In this document: in pieces, positions 36,920 through 44,842 of the stretch
Position numbering within the stretch: position 1 is the first letter of the stretch
How the letters are laid out: every line of letters starts with the position of its first letter
DNA from: Nevskia sp.
GTDB lineage: Bacteria; Pseudomonadota; Gammaproteobacteria; Nevskiales; Nevskiaceae
Direction of reading: 5' to 3'
Length of the DNA: 64,000 nt
Assembly (NCBI GenBank): GCA_021732745.1
Contig: JAKFUK010000001.1
Location: forward strand, 632,931 to 696,930
Notes under the pieces: generated by a model
The model's input: the letters and a program-made list of their open reading frames with translations, nothing else
Databases searched by the model: none
Told to the model about the DNA's origin: nothing
Made by a program: the position numbers and the translations under genes

Positions 36920-38260
36920 TTACGGGAACAGCGAAGCCAGCGCCTGACGGCTGGCCGGGAACAGCGAGGGTTCGTGCACGTCCTGACGCAGGAAAGCTTC
37001 CAGACGCGGCCACATGGCCAGCGCCTGATCGACCTTGGGATCGCTGCCCTGCTTGTAGGCGCCGATGTTGATCAGATCGCGATTGCGCTGGTAGCTGGAC
37101 ACCATCTGCTTGAAGGCGCGCACCCGCTTCTGGTGGTCGAGCGGCGTGACTTCTTGGGCGACGCGCGAGATCGACTGTTCGATGTCGATGGCCGGATAGA
37201 TGCCGGAATCGGCGATTGCGCGGCTCAGCACGAAGTGACCATCGAGGATGCCGCGCGCGGCGTCGGCGATCGGATCGTTCTGATCGTCGCCCTCTGCCAG
37301 AACCGTATAGAACGCGGTGATCGAGCCGCCACCGGGCAGGCCGTTGCCGGCGCGCTCGACCAGCTTCGGCAACTGCGCAAACACGCTCGGCGGATAGCCG
37401 CGCGTGGCCGGCGGTTCGCCGACCGCGAGCCCGATCTCGCGCAGCGCCTGCGCGTAGCGGCTCAAGGAATCCATCAGCAGCAGGACGTTCTTGCCCTGAT
37501 CGCGAAAGGCCTCGGCGATGTTGGTCGCCAGCCAGGCACCGCGAACGCGGGCCAGCGGCGAGCGATCGGCCGGGGTCGCGACGACCACGGCCCGCTTCAG
37601 CGCTTCCGGGCCCAGCGCGTTGTCGATGAAATCGCGGACTTCACGGCCGCGTTCGCCGACCAGCCCGACGACGATGACATCGGCCTGCGTATAGCGGGTC
37701 ATCATGCCGAGGAGGGTCGACTTGCCGACGCCGGTGCCGGCGAACAGGCCCAGACGCTGGCCGCGGCCGACGGTCAGCAGCGCGTTGATCGCGCGCACGC
37801 CGACATCGAGCGGTTCCTTGATCGGCGCCCGCGCCAGCGGATTGATCGGCGTGTTGATGGCGGGCTTGCGATCGCAGACCAGATGGCCGAGGCCGTCGAG
37901 CGGCTCGCCTTCGGAATCGAGCACGCGGCCGAGCAGGCCATCGCCGACCGGCACCCGCGGCATCCGCTGCATCGGGATCACCCGGGCATTGGGCTTGAGG
38001 CCGACCATTTCGCCGGTCGGCATCAGATAGGTGCGATCACCGCTGAAACCGACCACTTCGGCTTCCAGCATGCCGCCATCGGCATTGACCACCCGGCAGC
38101 GGCTGCCGATCTGCGATTGCAGGCCGACCGCTTCCAGGGTCAGGCCGACGACGCGCTTCAAGACACCTTCGACGATCACGCTGCGAGCGTTGGCGACGCG
38201 ATCGGCGGCCGCGCTCAACGTGCGAACCAGACGCAGGTCGCGCGCTTCGGCGAGGCTCAC
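36920..38260 (-). CDS. fliI: Flagellum-specific ATP synthase FliI
   Basis: 446 residues. Walker [15 protein letters not shown], Walker B region [21 protein letters not shown], and the F-type family [23 protein letters not shown]. It forms the hexameric ATPase of the flagellar export gate. Starts four bases before the fliH stop. Confidence 0.98.
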   Translation of the reverse strand: MSLAEARDLRLVRTLSAAADRVANARSVIVEGVLKRVVGLTLEAVGLQSQIGSRCRVVNADGGMLEAEVVGFSGDRTYLMPTGEMVGLKPNARVIPMQRMPRVPVGDGLLGRVLDSEGEPLDGLGHLVCDRKPAINTPINPLARAPIKEPLDVGVRAINALLTVGRGQRLGLFAGTGVGKSTLLGMMTRYTQADVIVVGLVGERGREVRDFIDNALGPEALKRAVVVATPADRSPLARVRGAWLATNIAEAFRDQGKNVLLLMDSLSRYAQALREIGLAVGEPPATRGYPPSVFAQLPKLVERAGNGLPGGGSITAFYTVLAEGDDQNDPIADAARGILDGHFVLSRAIADSGIYPAIDIEQSISRVAQEVTPLDHQKRVRAFKQMVSSYQRNRDLINIGAYKQGSDPKVDQALAMWPRLEAFLRQDVHEPSLFPASRQALASLFP

Positions 38261-38886
38261 CGGCGGTCTCCGAGCACGGCCTGGGCGACGGCGGCTTCGC
38301 GGGTGTCGAGCCGGGCATCGACGCGGGCGGAATCGGTGGCGATCAGCACATCGCCGCGCATCAGTTCCTTGTCGGCGACCAGACGCCAGCCGGCGAAGTC
38401 CTCGGGCAGCGTGAGCGTGTCCTTGACCAGCGCGACATCGGCCGGATGCAGGTGGATGCGGGCATCGCGCGCCGGCTGGGCCAGCGCGCTGAGAGATTCC
38501 TGGATCACGCCAGCCACCGCTTCCGGCGATTGCAGCAGTGTCGCTTGCGCCAGCCGGCGGCCGACTTCCAGCGCCAGCGCCACGAGGGCACGTTCGACAT
38601 CGGCATCGAGCGCTTTCAGCGGCTTGGCGGCGTGTTCGAAGATCGTCCGCAAGGCTGCGGCCTGTTCACGGACGCGCGCCGCACCATCGCCATAGCCCTG
38701 GGCATTGCCATCGGCATGGCCGCGGGCGTAGCCGTCTTCGTAGGCGGTACGTTCGAGTTCGTCGAAATGTTCCGCCGTATGCGGCGGGATGACTGGCGGG
38801 GGCGGCGGCGAGAAATCCGGCAGATCCCAGCGATGCACGGTGCCGACCGTTTCGGCACTCCAGTAGGCGGAGGCGTTGTCGGCCAT
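38257..38886 (-). CDS. fliH: Flagellar assembly protein FliH
   Basis: 209 residues. An alanine- and acid-rich N-terminal region with G-x3-G-like repeats ([23 protein letters not shown]) and a C-terminal FliH domain (about 90-205, with [10 protein letters not shown] and [20 protein letters not shown]). FliH binds and inhibits FliI and links it to the C ring. Overlaps fliI by four bases. Confidence 0.93.
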   Translation of the reverse strand: MADNASAYWSAETVGTVHRWDLPDFSPPPPPVIPPHTAEHFDELERTAYEDGYARGHADGNAQGYGDGAARVREQAAALRTIFEHAAKPLKALDADVERALVALALEVGRRLAQATLLQSPEAVAGVIQESLSALAQPARDARIHLHPADVALVKDTLTLPEDFAGWRLVADKELMRGDVLIATDSARVDARLDTREAAVAQAVLGDRR

Positions 38887-38919
38887 CAGCGGGCTCCGCC
38901 GCTTGCCAGCGCGCGAGCC

Positions 38920-39930
38920 TTAGACAAAGGACTCTCCCTTGCCGCCCAGCATGATCTCGCCGGATTCGCCAAGACGACGCGCCACGGCCAGGATTTCCTT
39001 CTGTGCAGCTTCGACATCGGCCAGACGGACCGGGCCCTTGGCCTCCATGTCCTCGACCATCATGTCAGCGGCGCGCTTGGACATGTTCTTCAGGAACTTG
39101 TCGCGAATCTTCGGATCGGCACCCTTCAGCGCCAGGCCAAGCTGGTCGGTCTGGATTTCGCGCAACAGGGTCTGGATGCCGCGATCGTCGACATCGGCGA
39201 GGTTGTCGAACACGAACATCAAGTCCTGAATCCGCTGGCCGAGGTCTTCGTCGGTGGCGCTGATGCTGGACGTGATCGCCGACTCCGAAGCCGAATCCAT
39301 CAGGTTCAGGATCGACGCCGCCACCTTGACGCCGCCGACGCTCGACGATTTCAGATTCGAGCCGCCGGAGAACTGGCGCTCCATGATTTCGTCCAGTTCC
39401 TTCAATGCGGCCGGCTGGATGCCGTCGAGCTTGGCGATGCGCATCAAGACATCCGTGCGCATCCGCTCCGGCAGCAGCAGCACCACTTCGGCAGCCTGAT
39501 CGGGATCGAGATAGGCAAGCACGATGGCGACGATCTGCGGGTGCTCGTTGCGCACCAGATCGGCCACCGCGCGGGTTTCCATCCACTTCAGCGCTTCCAG
39601 GCCCTTGGAATTGCGGCCCAGCAGAATGCGATCAATCAGGCCGTTGGCCTTGTCCTCGCCGAGCGCGCCCACCAGCACGCGGCGCACGTAGTCATCGGCG
39701 CCGACGCCGAGACTGGTCTGGGTATCGAGTTCCAGCACGAAGTTTTCCAGCACATCGGTGGCGCGTTCGCGCGAGACATTGGTCAGCGTGGCCATGGCCT
39801 GGCCGACCTTCTGCACGTCTTTGGCACCCATGTGCTTCAGCACTTCGGCGGCTTCGGCTTCGCCGAGCGACATCAGCAGGATCGCTGCGCGCTCCGGCCC
39901 GGGAATCTCGTGTTTGGCGACAGCACTCAT
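38920..39930 (-). CDS. fliG: Flagellar motor switch protein FliG
   Basis: 336 residues, the usual length. N-terminal, middle and C-terminal FliG domains in order; GPERAAILLMSLGEAEAAEVLKHM at the start, EHPQIVAIVLAYLDPDQAAEVV (EHPQ motif of the middle domain), and DLMFVFDNLADVDDRGIQTLL with charged motor residues in the C-terminal domain. Overlaps the fliF stop by four bases. Confidence 0.98.
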   Translation of the reverse strand: MSAVAKHEIPGPERAAILLMSLGEAEAAEVLKHMGAKDVQKVGQAMATLTNVSRERATDVLENFVLELDTQTSLGVGADDYVRRVLVGALGEDKANGLIDRILLGRNSKGLEALKWMETRAVADLVRNEHPQIVAIVLAYLDPDQAAEVVLLLPERMRTDVLMRIAKLDGIQPAALKELDEIMERQFSGGSNLKSSSVGGVKVAASILNLMDSASESAITSSISATDEDLGQRIQDLMFVFDNLADVDDRGIQTLLREIQTDQLGLALKGADPKIRDKFLKNMSKRAADMMVEDMEAKGPVRLADVEAAQKEILAVARRLGESGEIMLGGKGESFV

Positions 39931-41618
39931 CCTTCGCTCCCGATCCAGTTCTTGACCAATTGCGCCACGCGCTTCGGGTCCTGGGCGACCGCTGCCTTGG
40001 CCAGCACCAGCTTCTGCTCGTAGATCTTCGGCACCTCGGGTGCAGGACTTGTGCCCAGGCTCAGGCGGTCTTCACCAACCTGCCCGGACAGCTCGCTACC
40101 GGCGATCACCGCACGCCGCTCGGCCATGGTTTCGAGCACGGCATCCACGGTCTGCGGTGCAGCGGCCGGCGACATCAGACTTTTCAGCATCGGCCGCACC
40201 ACGAGGAGTGCGATCAGCAGCACCACCAGCGCGCCAAGACCCTGACGCGCGTAGTCGCGCATTTCCGGCTGCTGCCAGATCGGCAGCGGCGCGATTTCCG
40301 CCATCGCATCGGCGGGCATGAACGCGGCGTTCTGCACGGTCACCGTGTCGCCGCGCTTTTCATCGAAACCAACCGCTTCCTTGACCAGCGCCTGCACCTT
40401 GGCCAGTTCTTCGGCGCTGAGTGCTGCCGGCACCATCACGCCCTTGTCGTTGGCCTTCGGCAGGTTGTCGACCAGCACGGCAATCGACAGCCGCCGCACG
40501 CTGCCCGGCGAGCGACGGGTATGGCTGACGGTCTTGTCGAGCTCGAAATTGCGCGTGGCGGAGCGCGTTTCGCTGGTCGGCGGTGTCGCGGCAGCAGTGG
40601 CTTCAGCACCCGCGACCGGCGCGCCATTGACGGTGTTCAGCGGCACGGCCTGCGCCGGGCTGGGCGGCTGGTTGGAGGTTGCACCGGGAATGCCCTGCGC
40701 GCCGTTCGGCGTGCCGCTGCGATTGGCTTCCTCATTGGTCTGCTCGCTGCGGATCGCGGCGGGATTCGGGTTGTAGGCTTCGCGCGCCTCTTCGGTCACG
40801 CTGAAATCGAGATCGGCGGCGACCTGGGCACTGACCCGGCCGGCACCCATCATCGGCGCCAGCAACTGCTCGATGCGGCGCACGTAGTCGGCTTCGACGC
40901 GGCGCGAAAAACTGAACTGTTCGGAGGAGGCATCGGCATCGCTGTCGGCACCGTCGCGAGTCAACAAATGGCCGTACTGGTCGATCACGGTGACCGCCGA
41001 CGGCAGCAGATTCGGCACGCTGGAAGCGACCATGTGGACAATGGAGGCCACCTGCCCGGCTTCGAGCTGGCGGCCCGGATGCAGTTCCAGCAGCACCGAC
41101 GCGCTAGCCTGCTCGCGCGAGCGGGCAAACGCCGACGGCTTCGGCAGCGCCAGATGCACGCGCGCCCCTTTCACCGCCATCAGGCTGCTGATGGTCCGCG
41201 ACAGCTCGGTTTCCAGCGCCATCTGATAGCGCGCGGTCTCGATGAACTGGCTGGTGCCGAAGCCCTGTTCTTTCTGGATCATCTCCATGCCCACCGACGA
41301 GCCCCTCGGCAAGCCTTGCGAGGCCAGGCGCAAACGCGCTTCGTGAACCTTGTCGGCCGGCACGGCGACCATTCCTGTTGCGCCATCGAGCTTGAATTCG
41401 ATGCCCGAGGCGCGCAGCGCGTCAGCCACTTCCGCGGAATCCTTCTCGCCGAGGTTCGGATAGAGCGGCGCCAGATTCGGCTTCTGCGCCCAGAAGAACA
41501 GCGTGATGCCAGCCGCGATCGCCAGCGCCACGCCGGCAATGGCGAGGAGCTGGCGGACGCCGGGAAGGTCCTGGAGCTTGCGGGAGCCGAATCCCGCCGG
41601 CACTGCGATATCAGACAT
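39927..41618 (-). CDS. fliF: Flagellar MS-ring protein FliF
   Basis: 563 residues. One membrane helix near the N-terminus (LLAIAGVALAIAAGITLFFW) and one near residue 450 (LGALVVLLIALLVVRPMLKSL), with the ring-building motifs and YscJ-type domain between (SVGMEMIQKEQGF, LEGIKGARVHLALP-type region). The C-terminal tail that binds FliG is present. Lies 20 bases after fliE. Confidence 0.98.
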   Translation of the reverse strand: MSDIAVPAGFGSRKLQDLPGVRQLLAIAGVALAIAAGITLFFWAQKPNLAPLYPNLGEKDSAEVADALRASGIEFKLDGATGMVAVPADKVHEARLRLASQGLPRGSSVGMEMIQKEQGFGTSQFIETARYQMALETELSRTISSLMAVKGARVHLALPKPSAFARSREQASASVLLELHPGRQLEAGQVASIVHMVASSVPNLLPSAVTVIDQYGHLLTRDGADSDADASSEQFSFSRRVEADYVRRIEQLLAPMMGAGRVSAQVAADLDFSVTEEAREAYNPNPAAIRSEQTNEEANRSGTPNGAQGIPGATSNQPPSPAQAVPLNTVNGAPVAGAEATAAATPPTSETRSATRNFELDKTVSHTRRSPGSVRRLSIAVLVDNLPKANDKGVMVPAALSAEELAKVQALVKEAVGFDEKRGDTVTVQNAAFMPADAMAEIAPLPIWQQPEMRDYARQGLGALVVLLIALLVVRPMLKSLMSPAAAPQTVDAVLETMAERRAVIAGSELSGQVGEDRLSLGTSPAPEVPKIYEQKLVLAKAAVAQDPKRVAQLVKNWIGSEG

Positions 41619-41638
41619 GGTCGTTCAGGTCCTGCGGA

Positions 41639-41968
41639 TCACAGCGGCATGTTCATGATGTCCTGGTACGCGGACACCATCCGGTTGCGCACTTCGACCA
41701 TCGCCTTGAACGACACCTGCGACTTCGAGGTCGCCAGCATCACGCTGGCCAGGTCGGTGTTCGGGTCACCCAACTCGAATTTCTTCTGCAGGTCGCCGGC
41801 GCTGTTCTGCGCCTTGGCGACCGAGTCGATCGAGTTCTTCAGCAGTGCGCCGAAGCCATTCGACGGCGTGGTGTCGGCAGCGGGTGCCGCGCCAGCCGGG
41901 CGATTGCCAGCTTGGCCTTGCAGCGCGCGAATCTGCGACAGCACGCGGTTGACGTCGATGGAGTTCAT
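41639..41968 (-). CDS. fliE: Flagellar hook-basal body protein FliE
   Basis: 109 residues from the ATG at 41968; the longer in-frame reading to 42043 crosses the promoter. C-terminal FliE signature: LGDPNTDLASVMLATSKSQVSF, then VEVRNRMVSAYQDIMNMPL. It joins the MS ring to the rod. First gene of the fliEFGHIJK run, behind a sigma-54-type promoter. Confidence 0.95.
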   Translation of the reverse strand: MNSIDVNRVLSQIRALQGQAGNRPAGAAPAADTTPSNGFGALLKNSIDSVAKAQNSAGDLQKKFELGDPNTDLASVMLATSKSQVSFKAMVEVRNRMVSAYQDIMNMPL

Positions 41969-41999
41969 GGCCGAATCCGAGGTGTTCGGGAGACGGGGG

Positions 42000-42015
42000 A
42001 GCAAGACCTGTTCCA
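42000..42015 (-). promoter_or_regulatory. Sigma-54-type promoter of fliE operon
   Basis: On the minus strand the site reads TGGAAC-N5-TTGCT against the consensus TGGCAC-N5-TTGCA/T: the invariant GG and GC pairs are present with the correct spacing. It lies about 32-47 bases upstream of the fliE start. rpoN and the sigma-54 activator fleQ are encoded in the same locus, so FleQ-dependent expression is the natural reading. Confidence 0.7.
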
Positions 42016-42215
42016 GTCGGCGAAACGCCTCGAAGCCCGTCAAACCAGCGATTCACGGCGATTCGGCGACGGAATTACGTCACCGCAGCCGTCCGTTCAC
42101 CGCATTTCCGGGCATCGCCGCCGCCGGTCATTCGGGAGGTCTTGATGATGCGGCACTGCGGCCCCGGTCACTCAGACTGCTTGCATTCCCTCATTCAACG
42201 ACTCACGAGATTGCC

Positions 42216-43202
42216 TTGACCGCCATCGACTCCACTGACGACGCTGCCGCGACGCGGCTGCAGATCGCCACGCTCGAAGCCGAGGTCGAACGGCTGCGCC
42301 TGGCGCTGTCGGCCGCCGACGTGCAGATCGCCGAATCCGACGTGATCCGCCGCGACAGCCTGCTGCTGCGCGCGTTCATGGATCGCAGCGACACCATCGC
42401 CTGGCTCAAGGACGATCGCGGGCGGCTGGTCTGGGCCAATCGCCACTGGTTCGAGCGCTTCGGGCTGCACGAGATCGACACCCTCGACAAGACCGATTTC
42501 GAACTGTTCGGTGAAGCCGATGCAAGCCGCGTACGCGCACTGGATCTGGAAATCCTCGGCGGTCACGAACCGCAGCGCAGCATCGAGATCGTGCAGGACG
42601 CGCTCGGCGAAGCGCGCTCCTGGCAGGTCACCCGCTTCCCGTTCCACGACAGCCTCGGCAATCGCTACATCGGCAGCATTGCCCATGACGACACCGAACG
42701 CGTGCGCGCGCACGAGGACATCCGTCGCCAGTCGATCACCGACAGCCTGACCGGCCTCCTGAACCGGCGCGGCTTCGACACCCTGGCCGGTCCGGAACTG
42801 AGCCGCGCCCGGCGGCGCGGGGCGTCCTGCGTGCTGGCCTTCGTCGATCTCGACGGCCTGAAGGGCGTCAACGACCGACTCGGACATGCCTCGGGCGACG
42901 CCATCATCGTGCTGGCCGGCATGCTGCTGCGGAAAGCGTTCCGCACCACCGACATCGTCGCCCGCATCGGTGGCGACGAATTCGCCGTGTTCGCCCCCGA
43001 CACCGGCGGCGAAGTCGACGCGATCCGCCGCCGGCTCAAGTCGGCCGTGGCCGAGCTGTCCGCCAATCCGATCCTCGAAGCCCAGCTCGGCTTCAGCATC
43101 GGCCTGCGGCCCTGCCCGCCCGAAGGCCGGGAAACGCTCGACGCGCTGATCGCCGAAGCCGATGGCTTGATGTACCTCGAAAAGCAGGGCAAGCGCGGCT
43201 GA
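42216..43202 (+). CDS. PAS-GGDEF diguanylate cyclase
   Basis: 328 residues from a TTG at 42216; no ATG exists upstream in frame, and the next ATG (42379) would cut the PAS domain. N-terminal coiled coil (about 8-45), PAS domain (about 50-165, NRHWFERFGLHEIDTLDKTDFEL and SWQVTRFPF), and GGDEF domain (about 175-325) with intact GGDEF in RIGGDEFAVF and an RxxD inhibitory site (RTTD) five residues before it. Should make cyclic di-GMP with product inhibition. Plus strand, divergent from fliE; likely tunes flagellar function. Confidence 0.92.
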   Translation: MTAIDSTDDAAATRLQIATLEAEVERLRLALSAADVQIAESDVIRRDSLLLRAFMDRSDTIAWLKDDRGRLVWANRHWFERFGLHEIDTLDKTDFELFGEADASRVRALDLEILGGHEPQRSIEIVQDALGEARSWQVTRFPFHDSLGNRYIGSIAHDDTERVRAHEDIRRQSITDSLTGLLNRRGFDTLAGPELSRARRRGASCVLAFVDLDGLKGVNDRLGHASGDAIIVLAGMLLRKAFRTTDIVARIGGDEFAVFAPDTGGEVDAIRRRLKSAVAELSANPILEAQLGFSIGLRPCPPEGRETLDALIAEADGLMYLEKQGKRG

Positions 43203-43601
43203 GCGTCCGTGGCTTTGTAGGGTGGGCAAGCTTCACCTGCCCACCGACTCGCGGCGCGCGGTGCGAAGCCTGAACCGGGCGAGTCGCGACCTGCCATTGA
43301 CGTTGCGATGCGGCCAGCGGCTTTGCTGTTTGGCCGCGCGAGATGGCGAGCGGCGGCGATTGCGGCACGGAAAGCGGCGGGTCGTGACCCGCCCTACGAA
43401 CTCTAATTCGGCGGAACTTGTGCCGGACTTCAACGCCGGATTATCCTGCGCCCGTCCGCGCTGGAAATTCCCCATGAGAATCAATCTCTTGATTCACGAC
43501 GCCAAGATTATCGTGCAATTAGCGCGGGATTATCGTGTGTTTCGTCCCGATAACGCGGTGCGTTATCCAGCATTTATGCGGCCTAATTGTAGTTGGGTGA
43601 C
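43203..43601. other. Gene-free stretch with repeats and dyads between the diguanylate cyclase and the cassette
   Basis: About 400 bases without a gene. Contains family B half repeats, a direct repeat GATTATCGTG (43506-43515 and 43528-43537) and a perfect dyad GATAACGC-GGT-GCGTTATC (43549-43567). The composition drops from about 43470 onward, matching the low-GC cassette. TGCAATTAGCGC (43514-43525) partly pairs with the GCGGCCTAATTGTA segment just before the cassette boundary, so a degenerate attC or other recombination site may lie here. Confidence 0.5.
43217..43244. repeat. Intergenic repeat, family B (left half)
   Basis: GTAGGGTGGGCA...CTGCCCAC, one arm of the family B element found in full at 48665-48754 and 55998-56085. 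The second arm here is not recognisable. Another half copy lies at 43378-43397 (CGGGTCGTGACCCGCCCTAC). Confidence 0.65.
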
Positions 43602-44105
43602 ATGAAGACATTCGTACTTAAGGATGTGAACAGTGACAGTACATTGCGGCTAACTAATCTTGTTGAAACGCCGAATACAGAAGGACATTTCCGGCTCACG
43701 GCATCATTCAGCAGCATGAGCCTTACCGGTGCTTGTGCGGTTGAAGACTATGGTGCAGAGTCATGGGGCGCGTACTTTGAGGATATTTCGCAAAATTTGC
43801 ATGGCTGGAGCGGCGAGAAGCGTGTTGAGAGCTATCAAGGATTTTTGTCGTTTGTTGCCACCTCTGACAGTCAAGGGCACGTTTTCATTATTGCCACCAT
43901 TAAAACTGAGCCCACGCCAACTTGGGTGGTTCAAGTTTCCCTGACGCTCGAGTTCGGTCAGTTAGTCGAAGTCGCAAATGAAGCAAGAGCATTTTTCGGT
44001 GAGCCTATTCGCGTAATAAGCTGGCGTGCCATGCGAGCTGCCACCCAACCAAGCGTTCAAGCCGACCGGCCATAAGAAGCCATGACCGGCGGCTTAATTT
44101 TTGCG
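43593..44105 (+). mobile_element. Integron-type gene cassette (no integrase nearby)
   Basis: Boundaries follow the G|TTRRRY rule: GTTGGGT at 43592-43598 and GTTGGGC at 44105-44111. The cassette carries one gene, starting nine bases after its left edge, and ends in an attC. The R'' box inside the attC (ACCCAAC) is the exact inverse of GTTGGGT at the left edge, which is what a circular cassette would have joined. The segment is clearly lower in GC than the flagellar genes around it. Confidence 0.85.
43602..44075 (+). CDS. DUF6228-like hypothetical protein in a gene cassette
   Basis: 157 residues from the ATG at 43602. I recognise the pattern of DUF6228: a short strand-rich N-terminus, AVEDYGAESWGAYFEDIS, then LHGWSGEKRVESYQGFLSF and DSQGHVFIIATIK, and WVVQVSLTLEFGQLVEVANEA near the end. 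Family function unknown; such proteins are often near polymorphic toxin or immunity genes. No signal peptide. The base composition and rare-codon use differ from the neighbouring genes, as expected for a captured cassette. Confidence 0.75.
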   Translation: MKTFVLKDVNSDSTLRLTNLVETPNTEGHFRLTASFSSMSLTGACAVEDYGAESWGAYFEDISQNLHGWSGEKRVESYQGFLSFVATSDSQGHVFIIATIKTEPTPTWVVQVSLTLEFGQLVEVANEARAFFGEPIRVISWRAMRAATQPSVQADRP

Positions 44106-44111
44106 TTGGGC
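44043..44111. repeat. attC recombination site (59-base-element type)
   Basis: Order R''-L''-centre-L'-R'. R'' ACCCAAC (44043-44049), 6-base spacer, L'' TTCAAGCCG (44056-44064), an imperfect central hairpin (ACCGGCCAT ... ATGACCGG), L' CGGCTTAA (44090-44097), 7-base spacer, R' GTTGGGC (44105-44111). L'' carries the single extra base relative to L' that marks bottom-strand recombination sites. The layout closely resembles the attC of aadA-type cassettes. Confidence 0.85.
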
Positions 44112-44119
44112 GTAAAAGC

Positions 44120-44356
44120 ATGAAGCCTCAATCCAAAGAGTCGCTGCTCGGGCCTGTGGTAGCCGGTGGCGTATTCGGCGCCATCGTCGGGTTCGCGGTA
44201 TTTGGGTTCACGCTTGAGTACGGTCCGCACACAAACCCTGAGTGGCGTCCGCTTTGGCTGTATGCCATCGGCCAAGCAGTTCTTGCAGGTGGTGCAGTTC
44301 TTTGCACTACCGTTTTGCTGCTCGGCTTTCTTCCAATTTGGGTGCGTAGGAAATGA
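44120..44356 (+). CDS. Small two-helix membrane protein, probably of a second truncated cassette
   Basis: 78 residues, beginning nine bases after the attC R' box, the position of a second cassette gene. Two hydrophobic helices (VVAGGVFGAIVGFAVFGFTL and WLYAIGQAVLAGGAVLCTTVLLLGF) with a short polar loop between. No family recognised. The stop codon runs straight into a 22-bp direct repeat; no second attC follows, so the cassette seems to have lost its 3' end. Confidence 0.6.
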   Translation: MKPQSKESLLGPVVAGGVFGAIVGFAVFGFTLEYGPHTNPEWRPLWLYAIGQAVLAGGAVLCTTVLLLGFLPIWVRRK

Positions 44357-44376
44357 ATTAAAAGGGCCAGGTTCAA
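44355..44376. repeat. 22-bp direct repeat, copy 1
   Basis: GAATTAAAAGGGCCAGGTTC plus AA, overlapping the stop of the preceding small gene. Identical to the copy at 44552-44573; the two bracket 175 bases. Confidence 0.85.
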
Positions 44377-44428
44377 CACTCGAAATCGTCGAGAACTCGC
44401 TCGCGTCGTGTTTCCAGCCTGCAACCAC

Positions 44429-44456
44429 GTGGGCAGATGAAACCTGCCCACCCTAC
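44429..44456. repeat. Intergenic repeat, family B (right half)
   Basis: GTGGGCAGATGAAACCTGCC then CACCCTAC, one arm of the family B element, lying between the 22-bp direct repeats and next to the regulator remnant. Confidence 0.7.
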
Positions 44457-44467
44457 CTGTCCGCGAT

Positions 44468-44551
44468 TCAGCTCCGCTCCGGCCGCACATCAAACCGATA
44501 GCCGAACCCGTACACCGATCGGATCAGAGCGTAGCCTGGATGAAATCCGAG
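44468..44551 (-). pseudogene. C-terminal remnant of an OmpR/PhoB-type winged-helix regulator
   Basis: Read on the minus strand, the segment ends in ALIRSVYGFGYRFDVRPER followed by a stop, the typical wing and C-terminus of OmpR-family regulators (IRTVRGVGYRF). Upstream, coding similarity stops at the second 22-bp repeat (44552-44573), so the gene was cut there. No other part of it is visible in the window. Confidence 0.55.
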
Positions 44552-44573
44552 GAATTAAAAGGGCCAGGTTCAA
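44552..44573. repeat. 22-bp direct repeat, copy 2
   Basis: Identical to 44355-44376. It sits exactly where the winged-helix remnant loses its reading frame. Similar AATTAAAAGGG(C/T)CAGGTTC strings are, from memory, common near REP-type (Y1) transposase targets. Confidence 0.85.
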
Positions 44574-44649
44574 ATTAACAATTACCGCCGAAGTAACGTA
44601 GCGTGCGCCCTGCGTACGAAATAGTCGTAGAGACACAGCGCAATGAAGA

Positions 44650-44711
44650 TCGCGCGCAATGCGCACGCCGCGTTACTGATGCATCTCGAGAAACAAGGCA
44701 GGCGCGGCTGA
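44650..44711 (+). pseudogene. C-terminal remnant of a GGDEF protein
   Basis: The reading ...LLMHLEKQGRRG-stop matches the end of the diguanylate cyclase at 42216-43202 (...LMYLEKQGKRG-stop), nine of eleven residues, with about three quarters of the bases identical over the last 38. Upstream no GGDEF domain can be read. It is therefore a stranded 3' end of a paralogous or duplicated gene. Confidence 0.5.
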
Positions 44712-44842
44712 GGCTGCCGCCCAATGATCACCCTTCAGAGCCTGCCCCGGCGAAGGCAAGGGGGGGGACGGCGCGGCAGTCGATTGGCAGCAGCGCCGTC
44801 GGCCTGAAGCCCCACCCACGGGCCCGCCTGAATGTTCGGATC

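Larger units (their letters stand above)
44357..44842. other. Rearranged gap between the cassettes and fleQ
   Basis: 486 bases with no intact gene: two 22-bp direct repeats, a winged-helix remnant, a family B half repeat, a GGDEF remnant, and a run of eight G next to an 8-bp hairpin (44767-44774/44793-44800) that might stop fleQ transcription. Confidence 0.6.

Noticed and set aside
39405..43202. A 1265-residue plus-strand reading frame ending in the diguanylate cyclase
   Set aside because: Only the last 328 residues have recognisable domains; the rest is antisense to fliF and fliE.
43592..43598. GTTGGGT taken as the R box of an attI site
   Set aside because: No intI gene within the window and no attI-like promoter arrangement; it is better explained as the left edge of the cassette or a degenerate attC.
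44767..44800. Hairpin after fleQ as a terminator
   Set aside because: 8-bp stem with an 18-base loop and no T-run; mentioned only as a possibility.
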